DNA from: Isoetes taiwanensis
Taxonomy: Eukaryota > Streptophyta > Lycopodiopsida > Isoetales > Isoetaceae
Length of the DNA: 64,000 nt
Reading direction: 5' to 3'
Assembly (NCBI GenBank): GCA_021234155.1
Contig: JAJEKV010000036.1
Span: 7,205,426-7,269,425 of the forward strand
Positions 1 through 13,999 of the stretch are shown here, one piece after another; the first letter of the stretch is position 1, and every line of letters begins with the position of its first letter. Both the position numbers and the translations under genes were made by a program. The notes beneath the pieces were generated by a model that saw nothing but the letters and a program-made list of their open reading frames with translations, made no database searches and was not told where the DNA came from.

Positions 1-3000
1 TCGTTGCTGTTCCATTCTCGAAGAGTTGGCCTATACTGGAAGAAAGCTCCTTTAGTAGTCGTGCGGTTTAAGCTCCAATCTCATGTGCTCAGAGTTAGCT
101 TCCGTCAGTTCTGGCGCACAAAAAGCGAAATTCCTCAAGCGAACATCTTCGAAAGCCCTTCGTCTTAAGCAAAGCTCCTCTCGGCCCACAGGTTTTTCCT
201 TCTGCAATGCCGTTGCTCTTCAAAAATGAAGGCTCAAGGTCCTGTTGAGTTCAGTTTTGGTAATTAAAAGTTGCTTTGTTTTTAATTCCAGGCTTCCTGC
301 CTCCATTATTTCTTCCTCTGTTTTTTAAGCCACCTGGGGTTAACGTATTCTGCCGCCAAAGATGCCTTGCCTATTCCACAATATTTCAGCTTTTGAGTCT
401 GCTCAAACCCCAGCTTGAGTACTCCTTCAAAGTTTGGGGCCCAGCCGAAAGAAAGCTACCTTCATGTTCTCGATATACCAAGAGTTTACGTAATCTCGTT
501 CGCAAAGATGGGCGCGGAATGAAGATCAGAGTTTTAGAGTGATTCTCCAAAGGTATTGGTTTGTTCGCGAGTAACCTGCCAGCCAGCTGGAGTGGCGAAA
601 GCCCTGGCTTCGTTCTTCCAAAACCAAATATCGAACGCGTTTCGTGTTCTCGCCAGCGTTCCAAGCGGTTCTAGTTTGTCCGTCGAAGTTTCTTCACGCG
701 CCTTGTACTGGGGATCCAGAGCCTTTGAAGATTTGCGGCATTCTATCGATATCCCGGAAATCTAGATCCCCTGCGATACCAGCCCCGGATCCGCCATATA
801 CGTCGGCTGAACGCAACGCTTCATTCTACGTAAGCCTGGGCACCTGTTGACTTCCATCTAACGGAAGCGTTGTAAAGGTAGGTTACCTGGCAGCGGATTG
901 TAGCCCCAAGTCATCGCAAATATGAGTTTTAGTCGAAGGCCCGTGTATGCGCAAGTGGAGCGTGCCGGAATTCTCATGATCGGCTTTGTTGCCAAAATTC
1001 CCGCCTGAATGTGTAATGCTGAAGCTTTTTCAGTCATCGTTTTCTGGTTTCGTCCTCGTTGTTGTCCTTGTCATCGCAAATGTCAGTCCCAAAGCCTTTT
1101 CCTTTTATTCATCTTCCCTGCTCGGTTCTGAGCCCATCGGTTGCTACGTCGCTTTGCTCGCTGATCGTCGCGCCCTTTCTCCAAAGTCTTTCGCTAAAGG
1201 TCCCACTACCTGTTAAACTCTATTTTTTGTTGGTTTCAGTTTTTTAGTCAGCCATTAGTTTACCAGAAAAGTGAGCTTTGAGCTCGCCCCAGGAACAGCC
1301 ACTGGTCAAATACTATAGCTTCCAGAAAATCTTGCTTAAGTTTCGTACAAATATTCTAGAACTTGTTCTGTGCCTGTCATAACGCTAAGAAACCCACTGA
1401 AGCTTTGGAGTCATCTTCAATTTCGTCTTGGCTCCCACAGTATGAACGGCCCAAGCGTCCGAACACTTAAGAAACCTGGTTCCATTTTATTGTTGAATCA
1501 TCCAAGTCGATGTGTTTGCACCTCGAGGCTGTCGCTCTTCGAAAGCCTCCAGTGGATAATAAAATCGAAAATTTCAGCATGGATCAACCTGAGTCAAAAG
1601 CAAAGCCCCATTCTTTCTGCTCATTCTGCCGTGGCAAACTATCCATTTTAAACCCAGGATGCCTGATAATGGTCATCCTGCCTGACTCCACCTCGATGTC
1701 ATGCCCCTACCTCCGAGCTGGTCCGTTTTAAGCCCGATTGGATCTCCAATGAATTCTAAATAGCGATTCGAAGTTCAAAACAGTGTCCTTTTTTTTAGTC
1801 GCATGTAGAGAAACGTCGAAGAATTTCCCCAGCCCTTTCTTGAAGTGGGCCTAATGGTCTTGCTGCCAAAATGGACTTAGAGTAATAGCTCGCAGCTTGA
1901 GTTCAGCCTGATCTATTCTAAGTGATCTAACAATGTAGCCTGGCATTTGACGGAATTGAGCCTTAGTTGATTTTCCAGCCTTGTTTCGCCGAATATATCA
2001 TGTCAAGTGGAATTTCCTGCAAGTTTTTGATAGCTTGCGGGCCGTGAGTGCTTCAAGTTGGAGGAATGCCAAAAGATAAAACAAACAATTAAGATCCTGC
2101 CGTATTCCAGTGACCGGTACAAAAATCTCTATTCGTGATTGGCTACGTTAAGGAGTTGAAGGTTTTAGCAATAAAATGTTTAGTCGGTCTTCGATAAGTT
2201 GAAACTTGTCCTCACCAGTTTTACCTAGTGGTTTTCGTCGTTTTGCTGAAGAGTTTTTACCAGCAAAGTTTCTTGCCAGTGCCCATTTTTAAGAATGCAG
2301 CCCCAAAAGGTTCGTGTTGAGGAAAGCCGTAAAAGCTGTCCCGTACCCTCAAAGATGCCGCCTCAAAGATTTTAATCACCCGAGCAAGTGCCGATGGAAG
2401 TATGAATGCCGTTCCAATGCATTTTAAAGGGAAAATAATCGCTTCTGTTCTTTGCTTTTGCCGTTTTTTTTTTGCAGTTAACCAGAGCCGTCAATAGTTA
2501 AAGAATGGCCAGCAAAGCGCAGGAGGAAAGAGTAATCTCGCAGCGCCTCTACATCCATGGCCAACGTCGGTTTAAAAATTTGGGTCCGTCCTGCTCATCG
2601 TCGATCAGTGTTCCGCCAAACTGCTTCTTGCTCGAAAGTTTTGAAAAGGAAGTTGTACCGGTCGAAGTCCCGAAATGCAAAGCCGAATCTCAACCCGCTT
2701 TGCTCAAACAAGCCGTTGCCTCAACGCCACATACGTTGCCAAAGCGCGTTTAAAGCGTCGTGATATGTTACAGCGTTAAACGTTGCCTTAAGTCGGGTTC
2801 TGCCTCAAAATGTCCTGGGTTCCAACCTGCAGTCGTAAAGTGGAGTAGGGTATAAACCGGACAGCCTGCTCACTTGAGCAAAATCGGCGTTCTTGGAAAG
2901 TGAGTCATGCTCAAAGTTGTCCGAAGTTTTAGATCGCCTTCAATCATAAGGCAACGCATTCTAGAATAGACTCTGGATAAAGCAAGAAGATGTATGTCGT

Positions 3001-6000
3001 TCCATTTTAACCTTTCCAAATCTACCGCCTCAAGGAACACCTAGGGTTCTGTACGCGAATACTTCGCCAGCAAATTTATATTTCACACGCATGAAGTTTC
3101 CAAAACAGTCCTGCCCGCACGCTAGTTGCTTATTCACTCAATACTGTCTCTGTAGTGGATACAAAGGCATTGCTTCCACCAAAAGTTCAGCAGGCAAGGG
3201 GGAGGAACCGTTGAAAGAAGAACGAATTGGAAGAGCGTTTGAACCCGCACACCCGCTTCCCAAACGGATCAATAACAATGAAGAATCTATCCTGTAATGC
3301 CCAAACAAACTGGAATCACCAATCCACAGTGCAAGCCAACCAGAACGGTACAAGCCTGTCTCCCAAGACTGATGTATCAGATCTCTGTTTTGTCCTGTTG
3401 GTGAGCTTAAAGCCATCAGCTTTTTAAACCGTCTGCCAGCAGGAAAGATTCTAAAGGGTTTATTCCAAAGATACAAGAACAAAGCTTCAACGGTCCTTGA
3501 ACAGCTCTTCTTGCCAGTAATGTCTTATCCAAAAACCCCATTCTGGGCCACACAGTTTGCCTCAAGATTCTAACCACAGTTAGTAGCAAGAAAACCCGAA
3601 TAGCAGGTTGAACAAGTGTCCATACTATTCACTTTTCAGAAAGTATTTCGCGGAGGATCTAAAAAGTTAGGGAAAATGAAGTTATTTATTGTGCCAAGAG
3701 GTCATTCCCCATTGGAGATTCTGGTGGTTGCATCTTCTGGTCATCGAGTTCATTTGCTTATTCTTGAATGTACCTGGCTTTTTAACATTTCTGTTGACAA
3801 TACCAGTCACAGTAGAGTCTCATAAAAATAGAAGAACCAAAAGCCAGAACGCGCTTCAAAGATCATTCATACAAAGTCTGGTACCAAGAAGCTGCGCTAT
3901 ATACTTTGGAAAACCAAGGAATGTTATATGATGAATGGTTTGATCACGTATTGATATTTTTTCTTCTGGTTTCGAATCATACGCCTTCGATTTGAAACCC
4001 CGTAGTACGGACAGTTGTTTATATGTCCTTTAATTCGTTCACAGAGCAAGAGTTTTCACAGCCTCATCGTAAACGGTATGCTTAAAGCTTCCTTGCAGGT
4101 TTCTTTCTGCATATGGTCCTTGTAAGCTAATAGCTATGTGCTTTGATGAGTTCTTCATTAAAAAATATTGGATAGAAGCACCATTGAATTCTTTCACCCA
4201 AAGCCCCCATCCATGGAAAGGGCCAAGCTGACAAGGGGTGATGTCGGTGCTGATGCCACCAAGAATCTAATGTCAGCTTATTCAATCAAGCGCGGTGCTG
4301 TTAGTACAAAATGCAGTTCTCCATGCCTGGTTTGAGCTAGAAATAAAGTAAAGATTTTCTTTGATTGAATGTTTTAAGGATGAAGGTTACTCAAGTGGCT
4401 CATGGAGACAGGTAAGTGTTTTATGAAGCAAATTAAAGGAGGCGGGTTTTGTTGTTGCCGTGGCGTAGAATAAATCGCTTCCTGCACCTTTTCACATTCC
4501 ATTTGCTTTGAAAATCGCGGTATTGAGTCTCCCAGCAGCTAATCGGTATTTTTCCTTTGCCGTTGTTGAAAGCCCATTTTGGCCTGAATCATGTCTATAA
4601 TATTTTTGTGTCTCTTTCAAAGTGTGGATAGAACAAATGCCTTCACGAAAAGCCGGTATGAATGGAAGTACTAATTTGAAGTGTTCCTGTTCAAAATTAA
4701 GTGGGTTAAGTTGCATGAATGGCTGTTCCGCCAATTCTAGATTCTTAATTATTCACTACATCAATGTACAGCACTAATTATTCCTCGCTATTGGAAAAGG
4801 TGTCGAAAGAGTTTACTATTAATGTATCCATGGATTTAATTGGTTCACACGTGAGATTGAATTGTACGCAGCTTGAGCGAGTTGAATTCTGCGAAAATTA
4901 TCCCAGCATACAACATGTCAAAATGCTTTTAATACGAATATCCCAAATTGGCCTTCATGAGTGAAAAACAGAGCTCGCGTATAATGCCGCTTTTGGAATA
5001 TATTCTGGTTCACTGTTTAAAGTTCGCTCTGCCGATCTCTTGCTCTGTTTGTATTTATATGTCGTTGAATAGAGAATTCTTATATATTCTCATATTTTCC
5101 AAAAGTATTTATCCTTAAGTTTTGGGAATTAACTGAAACAGCTGATGTGCTTACCTGTCCTCTTGTAAATCAAAGCCATTGTTTTAGCTCTATTCTCTAG
5201 TTTGAAGAGTTCTCTTGTACAAACTCTCTCTGTTTTAGTTTGAATAGGTCTAGCTCCAAATTGTTTTGGAGAGACAGTCACCTAGAATACAGGAGCCAGC
5301 ACCCCAAGCCCTTCAGAGAAATTTTATCAGCCTGTCTCATCTCTCTTGAAATGTATAGGAACACCCATCATGAGCTTCTTGAAGTGAAAGACATTATCTT
5401 ATATCCTAAGTCCCCAACCTGGGTGAGCCAAAGCTATGCCTTCACAGCCTTTTTGTTGCCCCAGTGGACAACCCCTTCAGAAACCAATGAAGCACGAATG
5501 AGGTCAGCAATCAAAGCCCAACCCATTATTGTCGGTGCCTATGTGAGTTCAGATCGAAAACCCTAAAGGCAAACCCTGCCAGCCAAAGCAGAACTGTGGA
5601 TTCCTGCTATCAAATTCCAGATAGATGCTGTCACAAGTGTTTCGTAGTATTGAAGTCGGGATCATCACCCATATGTGTATGAGTTTTATTTTATAGAATG
5701 ATTAGCCAATGGAATTATGTACTTGTCCACCTTCATAAATTAATAGCAATGGGTTTAGGGAAGTTTCAAGTGCTGGACTTGGGTTCAGCGACATCCAATA
5801 AAATATCTAGAATGAACCAGTGACTTGGGCTTCTAAGATTTCCACAAGACTGAAGAAACCATCTCTCATCAACCCTCTCAACTGCGGTGGAATGAGGAAA
5901 GCCTAGGGCCAGCAAGGAAACAAGACAATGGAGCGAGCCGCCTTCTACCATTGTCTGGCCGAGAAGGTTAGTTCTGGCGACCAAACCCGTATGAAAATGT

Positions 6001-8640
6001 TATTCTGCGACGCGAAAGTCAGCTGTGTGGAGGGAAAATGGTTCTGTAGAGTTTCTGAAAAGGTAGTATTGAATCAAAGAATGTTTGAGCGAAGTTTTGT
6101 AAGTACGTCCTCGTGGAGGTATGTTGAAAGTGTGGTATTCCGTTTTATGATTGTTTTGCGAATGGATGATATTTGATATGTCGGAAGGTGAAAGACTTTG
6201 CCTCTTCACCTTTTACATACGATGGGCATTAAGAGGAATGCCAATAGAGTTTTACCAGTTTAGTAAATAGCAGTTTCTTTAAGCTATCCCATGTAGCCAA
6301 TCAAGTCTCCCTATGGACGCTAAAACTGGTTTGAGCCCTATCATGCATGTGGTGCCAAAATGGAAGTGTAGTCAAGCACAGTGGAAAAATTGTGGAAATG
6401 GTCCGAAAAGTTTTGTCGGTCTATTCACAACTTTGGCAAATCATACAAAGCAGAAATGGTTACTTGGGTGATAATTTTGGTGGATAGCTATGCCAAGTCT
6501 GTAGTGTTTTATGCCTATTTGTATTTGTGGAGCGGTATATCATTCTTGACGGTATGGAATACAGTGAGGGTTTTAAAGGCAAAACCCGCGAAGAAGAGTT
6601 GTTCTCTGCGCTATTTGGCTGCGAAGAATGTTGATTTTTCGCCAGGCTGTTTATCGGCGTACTTCTGCGAATCTGTCAAAATCTAAATGGAGTTCAGCTG
6701 TTTTCCCATATTCTTTTCACCCCAAAGACTCCGCCATGAGTTGGATGAGCTTTTATGGGTGTCGTTGGTTGGAGCAGTGTAAGCGAAATGCTCAAGGACA
6801 GTTCCGTTTAGTTTGGTATTGAGTCATTAGATGCCGCAAATTATTCATAATATACTCATATTGGGTGGCGGTATAGTGGGGAGACGGTTTGAAACGGCGT
6901 AATGAAAGCAGCTTTACCCCGGAGTGCTCAACTTACCGTTGGCGCTTGCAGTATGCTGGCTTCTAAGGGAAGCAAGAGGCCAAGCGCGGAGTAGTCTGAA
7001 ATGAGGTTTGGTCAAAGGAAGGCTGCTCATCAAAGCGTCATCGGTAAGCCCGTGCGTCCGTGTTTTAATCAAAAGCGTCAGCCCCGTTTGAAGAGTGTTC
7101 TCAGGAGCCAAGAAGATAAAAAGGAATCAAATAATGAACATCTTTGTTTCCAGAACTTCTTCTGTGGAAGCCCTCCAGTATGCCTATGGGCAGCTTTTTG
7201 GTAAAACAGCTGTGGTCGGGAGCAGGCGTTCAGTCTTGATGTTCAAAATATAAAATGGCGATGGAAGCTCAAGGGAATGGGTGAGCAAATTTCAAAACTG
7301 CTCATTTAATCTGAGTGCCAGTCCTCCAAACAGCCGCCAGTGTAAAAGAAAAGCAAGCAAGAAAATTCATGAGTTGTGAAAGGTTGGTTTCGAAAAACCC
7401 AAGTTCCTGAAGCATCCCCGGCCTGTCCCAGAATGCCCATGGTTATCCGTTTATGCTCATATCTGATTCTGGCAGTTGATGCCGTCATCTTAAGTTTTAT
7501 GGAAGTTCTGCGAGGCCGTTTATGAAAGGGGAAATATATACAAAGGCACCAGTCAGGCCCGCGCAAGAGTGAAGGTGTTACACCGGTTAAAAGCAAACCC
7601 AGCTGCTTTTTCTCAAAAGCAATGGAAGCTGCAAATGAAAACAGCAAAAGCGGGAGTGAAGGCCGTAAGCTGAAATCGCAGAGCAGCAGTATCCATTCGC
7701 TTCGTACAAAATGCAAGTATCACTGAATATCTTGAAGCGGTACAAAAAATGGAAGGTTTATTTTGTTACCGCCAGAGATTTGAGGAATATGAAATGCGAT
7801 GGAGAATGGAATGCTGTTGAATATATGCTGATGGTGGAGTAGGGAGCGTTAGCTCTCGCAGCTACGGCGCGTGCCAGGGGTTTCGGGCGTCAGCCGCCGA
7901 TTTTATGTTAAAAGCCAAAAATGCAACCAAAGCGCGGAACCCTGCAAACGAAGCACCAGAGTAGCTGCGCTCTATCGTCCGCCTCAAATAAGAATGCAAA
8001 TATGAAACCAACATTTCGTGGGAAGCTACCTGGTTGATGTGCCAAATGGCCCGAATCTGACTGCGGAGTTTGATGCGTATAGTGAGCGTATCAACACTGC
8101 TTTGAGCGAAATGCTATGGTCTTGATGTGCGGCTGCAATAGGGGATGGCAACAGCCCATACCGTTTATACAAAAGATAAAGCGTTTCGCACTTCGCAATC
8201 CTGCATGAAGCGTCAAAATGGCCGAAATGGGTGGAGAGAAAAGTACGTTTTAAAGAAGAAGAATCCTAGGAGCACATCCACTCCCAAAGTGTAAAGAGTG
8301 GGCTACCGCTGAATCTTCGTTGTGAAAACACCCTACTTGATCACAGGGTTATATTACATGTGGGAGAGTATTTTTGAGTTCATTCCTCACATTTATTTAT
8401 CAGATTTTGTATGTGTTAAACACGCTTTTCTTAAATTGAGTTTGAATCTTTAGAAATCATCTTGAAATGGCCTTCTTTGTGCGAGTAGGTCACGGAGGAT
8501 CCGGAATGAATTTGGAGAAAAGCCGACAAAACATACAGCAAGTCACGCATCACCCCATGTTTTGAAATGCAAGCTGCTACTTATTTCACTTTATTTTATT
8601 CACCGCGATTCTACTAAACCTTCTATCCCTAACGCGGTGC
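1..8640. other. No supportable gene; ORF-poor DNA
   Basis: Both strands are broken into short frames of at most about 136 codons. None shows a recognisable domain, a codon pattern or a plausible exon series. The longest are 7306-7716 (-) and 5240-5566 (+), and neither resembles a family I know. I saw no tRNA, rRNA, terminal repeat pair or microsatellite. The region is probably old, decayed repeat DNA, but no diagnostic motif proves it. Confidence 0.5.
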
Positions 8641-8689
8641 AAAGAGCAAAATTAAGTTGGGGTGCTGAATATATTAAACCGTCGTAAGA

Positions 8690-8845
8690 TGCCATAACCC
8701 AAATTATGCCTGCGGCGCAATTAGGGAACGCCAACGAAAACTCGGGTGAAGGCAATTGTATCTTACGCTGCGCCCGGAATGTGTGAGGAAGGCTGACCGG
8801 CGGCGGCGCACCCTCTTACGCCACACGGCTGCCGCCGCGAGAGCT
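8690..8845. repeat. GC-rich segment with imperfect hairpin
   Basis: An island of CG-rich sequence sits in AT-rich surroundings. A GGCGGCGGC arm near 8800 faces GCTGCCGCC near 8829 across about 20 bases, so the strand could fold on itself. No coding frame or other function is visible. It could be the end of an unrecognised element. Confidence 0.35.
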
Positions 8846-10955
8846 TAATATTGAAACCTGATAAACAAAGGTGGTGGTGTTGAACACATCAAGAGCCCTG
8901 CATGCATTGCATCTTCTTCTTTGGCGCATTGACCGTGGAGGTGGCCACAAAGGATTAACATTGTTTCATTTTGATGTCTGTGATGCACCCAATAATAAGG
9001 CCATTTCTTCGCCCAAAGCTATGGGAGAGCTCGCTGTTTTTGTGGCAAAGATCAACCCATTTCGCAACGCAATATCACCGTAAAGGATATAGTGGGCACC
9101 AAAGATGGTTCGTCGAGATATTCCCAACCTCGGGCCAATAAAATGGCCGCAATTAATTCACCCGCTTGTTTGTCTTCAAGGATTTTCACACAGGAATTCA
9201 TTAGCATTTCCGCATCTTTATGGGAAGGGCTTCGTCTCTATCATTATTGTAATCAGAATACCAATTCATTGTTGTGTTGCAATAAAATCATAGACTATAA
9301 AAAATACCCTAATACCTGGGTATAAAATGCCCCTATCATTATCGCTTTATCATCATTACAAGGGACTTATCGCTGCTAGCCAAGGCCGCCGCGATTTCTT
9401 TTAATCAATTGTAGGCCGCAAGTTGAGGCGCGGTAATGACTAAGGATTTGATTATTACCAACCGCGCCTTCGCACTTATAGCATCTATCTTATCCATTTC
9501 TATAAGCTTTCGGCCGCTTCTTCAACTGCGCTTCACAATGACAATGTAGTTTCTTCCTCAGGCCATCCCATGTCTTCCATGGATATGATGTCATTGACCG
9601 AGTCCCATGGTAGAACATCGTACCGGATTTGGCAATCGCGTGGGAACTATGGACTTATGTATCCCTCGGGGAATGTTGTTGGGGATCAAAGATCGATATG
9701 AAGATGCTCTATGGAGATCTTGTATCATCAGCTTGTCAATAGCTATGGCCCTGTTACATCCAAACCAAGTGTGGGATACTCATTGCTTGAATTTCATGTT
9801 TGTTCAAAGATCAACCCCTCGATTTCTTTCAATATCCGCTTCCTTCACCGGCTTTACTAGGGTAAAGTTTCACTCAGCGACGCCACCACCAATAAACCAG
9901 ATATGTAGAAGTTTAGCTGGTTTCTTCTCAAGAACTTTCGGTTTGACCGCGATATTCCCTTCGCTACGAACGAACTCCATGGTAAGAGCCTTCAATGGGC
10001 CGCCGTACCTATACTTTGTAACACCGTCACTGGCCTTATCCGGCTCAACTGCTTTGTTATACCTCGCGAGGTAGCCTGAGATTCTTCTTTTACTGGCCTT
10101 CTATTATGAAGCATTACGATCTCATCACCAAGCTTCTCGCGATGAAAGGACCAACCTTACTTTTGAAGGTCGTGATCTACCTTCCTTGAATGCGTGACCA
10201 CGCTGGTACTTTGAGCCCCGCCTTTTGCCTGGCCAAAGAATATAATGGTCTAAGACCCCTAAAACCTGCCTCTGCAAAGTTCTAATTTAGCCACATGTTA
10301 TGACTGCCATCATCAATTAGCTTGATGCCAAGAGTTCATATATACTCTTGCCCTTCTTTGTACTAAGGCATTTGGGTCCTTCCTAGGTTTCTTTGATGGA
10401 AAAGTAACTAGTGCTCTCTTTGGAAGCTATAAATAAATACAATCAAGCTAGATATTGCTGAAGTATTTTTGTGTTAAATAAGCAACTTGCACCAACATTC
10501 AGGCGCGGGATGCTGACAAGTCTATAAACTCAGAGCAAATTTTCGTGATTCGCATAGCGGAGACGAATCTGTGAAGATGGAATGAATTCTCGCCAAGGCG
10601 AAGTCATACATTCCATTTTACCGTCTCAAGGTGAGGGGTTTACCCCTACCGTGACCTTGACTTCATGTTGATCACATGTAGCTGACCGGCTGATACAACC
10701 CTACACTGGCGCTTTACTGTTTATAGAATCTGGATCCATAGACCGAGGGTACTCCTCGTGATGGCTTAATCATTATAGAAACACATTGAAGAGAGTATTT
10801 CATAAAAGAAAATCATGGCACAAGGAAGGTATTTCTCCCCTTCCCTCATGAATACAATTGAAGATTAAGATATTAGGAATTATAATCACAGAGCATTGCG
10901 TATTCACTTTCAACAAGACCGAGCAGGAAAACCCCGAATACATAATCAAACAAAG
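8846..10955. other. No supportable gene; one unexplained 155-codon frame
   Basis: The only notable frame is 9607-10074 (+). It starts at an ATG and runs 155 codons, but shows no domain, signal peptide or membrane pattern I recognise, and no flanking exons. The reverse strand of the same stretch also fails to match a known pol or transposase motif. I treat it as chance or as a relic too decayed to name. Confidence 0.4.
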
Positions 10956-10960
10956 AAGAA

Positions 10961-11445
10961 GGAGTATATTACATGACCAAGTTGCAAACAAAGACAAGCC
11001 AAGCAGCTGCAGATGCTGTGGTAATGTAGAGTTTCAATGAAGATAAAGTTAAGAATATAATCTAATCAAATCATAGTTGCAGTGACAGAGTTACAGAAAT
11101 CATGAGTCACACTTCTAAATCTATTAATAAAGTTAAGCACACTAGAATTATAACTGCAGTACTGCAAATTCAATTTAAAAGACCGAAAGGTAAAACCATG
11201 TACACATAATCAACAAAGAACTTGAAAATGTAGCCAGTATATATTACATGACCAAGTCAGTAAAACAAAGATGCTTGGCAAAGGTAGGATGGTGGTAACA
11301 GTAGATATTTTCCCCTAATAAAGATAAAGTTAAGGATATAACGAATCAACCGTGAGTTGCAGAGTGACAGAAAGCTACAGAGTTAATAACAGAGTCAGCT
11401 GCAGTTTCTAAATCTATTAATAAAGTTGAGCACACAAGCGTAAAG
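10961..11445. repeat. Diverged tandem duplication, about 270-bp period
   Basis: Several words recur in the same order. TATTACATGACCAAGT occurs near 10966 and 11242. AGATAAAGTTAA occurs near 11041 and 11322. TCTAAATCTATTAATAAAGTT occurs near 11113 and 11405. The copies differ by many substitutions and small gaps, so the duplication is old. No coding frame spans it. Confidence 0.6.
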
Positions 11446-13990
11446 TTTCTAAAACCTATTAAAATAGATGAGTTCCTCATCTATTAAAAACTCAAACATA
11501 CTAACCTTTAGTTGCTATATCGGCGTTTGAAGTTCTAGAAACTAGAATTGAACTCTCATGGTGTACGAGAAGCTCTGGGTGAAGCCTGAAAGCTCAAATC
11601 GTAAATTTTTTGTAAACAGTTTAAATGAAGTAGGATAGCCCGAAATGCGTAGCACTCGAGAAATTCGATCGCTGAGAGACGCCTTCAAGAAGAGTGCGCG
11701 CGCGTTGGTTTCTAAGGCGCCAAGCAAAACTTCCGCTGTACAAAGTTAATGAATAGACGCCGCCGCATTGAAAACCGTGATACTACCCTTATCACTTCAT
11801 TTAAGAAAATAAGAAAATTAATCCCCACTCGCGAATTTCAAAATTTAAAACTTTTAGCCCGGGCCTAAATATCCCTTTTCCCCAACTACTTTCATATTGG
11901 CATAAATTAACCTGCTAGTTTCATTTTAAAAAATGCCTGCCATTTATAGCGCATTCTGGTCGGCAAGATTGATCATTAGAATTTGTGTTTCTATCAGCGC
12001 TTCAGAGAAACACAAGAACTGTGTTTTCATTACGTTGTTTTAATTCAATTTGGGATGTCGCTACAGTAAGCTTTCTGCTAGCGCCAGATCAGCCGCCACA
12101 TTCCGTGAATATCCAGTTGAGAGCGGATCAGCCAGCCATGACTTGTGCGCAAATATAATTAACAAAGCTTTGCGTCGAGGAAATGAGCAATCAAACAGAT
12201 AAATAAATTTTTATTGAGAAGCCCGCTCTTGTTAGCAGAAATAGGAAAGATGTCACCGGTATAAGTATTGTTGATAACATGGCACCAACTACAACATGCC
12301 GGAGTGCCCTTTGGGACCCTCGGAGCTTATATTAGAATTAGATTGCTGTGTCGCTTTATTTACTCATCCATTACAAAAGACCACATGAGTAGAAATACTT
12401 GAGAACCGTAGGGGATTTCTCTCAATGGCACTACACACTGTGAGATGGCAAAATAAAAATTCCATCAGTAATCAAGTTGTTTCATCAGGCCATCAGAAAG
12501 ACATATTTTCCATGTGTCACTTTTCATGTATACTACATGTATACCGTATGCCTTTACACAATAATGCCTATCATCGCTTCATGCGCTATAAATATGAGTT
12601 CCTTCCCGGGCAGGCCAAGATGGTCATATGTCCCTAATCCGATCACATTCCATTCTAATTGGTAAAATTGCCGATCTACCCACACCGCTCCGTATCATGT
12701 GGATTCCATCGCTAGTTCCATGAACTATTCCTAAATTTATAGATGCTACAGAGGGGCTTGGAATCCATCCTTGGCTGCGGAGCTGTAAATGGCCTCCTGC
12801 TAGAAGTTATTCCGATACATATATATTGTCATCCCACCTTTGTAAGGGTTCCAAAGCATGGTGTTTATGAAGTTATTAAGAGAGTGATCGTACACCCGCT
12901 TCATGATGAGAGCCTAGTTGGTGAAAGAATTGTCCTTTTGTAACGCCATGGTTTTTCCTTTTTGTTGAATAGGAAAAATCGCCATCGCAAGAACTTGACG
13001 AAGTGACTTTTGTAGTAGTTTTTGGGTTAATTAACTAAATGTAATATGTATAGTAAATATAATCCGCTAAGAAATGAATTTTAACAACCGAGTTCAGCTA
13101 CTCTAGCGCCGAGAAGTTAATATGGTTTTGTATGAAACACTTTTAGACATGTCTCTTTCCTTTGAGTAGACCGATCAGCTTCCCGCTAAGCATCCCCATC
13201 ATCTATATAATTCACTAGCTACATTATTATTGAGTATAGTGTATTGATCTATCTTTTATAAGAAATGGAACATGTATTAACACACGTTTCTATATAAGAC
13301 ACTTTTAGATATGTTTCATATCCCATTTCTAAAATATTTTAGAACATATACATCTCATACTTCGTTAAAAATCAGCTGCCATGAGAAGAACAAAAACTGC
13401 CTAACGCGGATGTAAATTGTAAGTAAAATAGTTTTTTATTCCAAAAATTTATACAATAGAGTTTTATAAAAAGCTATATTCCGGTAAGATCGTAGCAAGT
13501 GATGCTGCATGATCAATAATTATTGTCCGGCCAATGTAATCTAGTCTACATTCTGATCCGTGTCATTGGTATCAGCAGCAAGCAAGAGGTAGATGCTACT
13601 TCTTCGGTATATGGGAACACTGTGGATTTGCTTTGTTTTACGTAAATTGCTGAACACATCAATCACGCCTCCCCGCCTCGGAGCATATGCTACCCGTTTT
13701 GTGGCCGCTTTGGTCAAATATGCGGAACGAAAATAATAGGAGCAGTGACGGTATTTGGGGGGATAGCGTGATATGCCGAAAGCGTGTTCAATATGAAATG
13801 CAAGTTTCGTAAAAGTGATACAAATAACCACAATATAGTGGTTGGAATTAAAAGGGAATAGTAAATAAATTGGATTTTGGCTATTTGTTTTGCTCCGTGA
13901 AAATTCAAACATTTACAACAGACTGGCTCTGATTAAACCCATTTTGCAACCTCGTGTCTGATATTCTAGAATTCTCTTCTATAGAGAAAT
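11446..13990. other. AT-rich DNA, no supportable gene
   Basis: Short frames only. The longest, 13541-13912 on the minus strand, begins with ATG and runs 123 codons without a recognisable motif. The short hydrophobic stretches in it look like AT-rich composition. No terminal repeats or RNA genes were seen. Confidence 0.45.
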
Positions 13991-13999
13991 AGTCATAGT

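Noticed and set aside
9607-10074. 155-codon plus frame as a gene
   Set aside because: It starts with ATG but has no domain, no exon context and no coherent reverse-strand TE protein; kept only as an unexplained frame.
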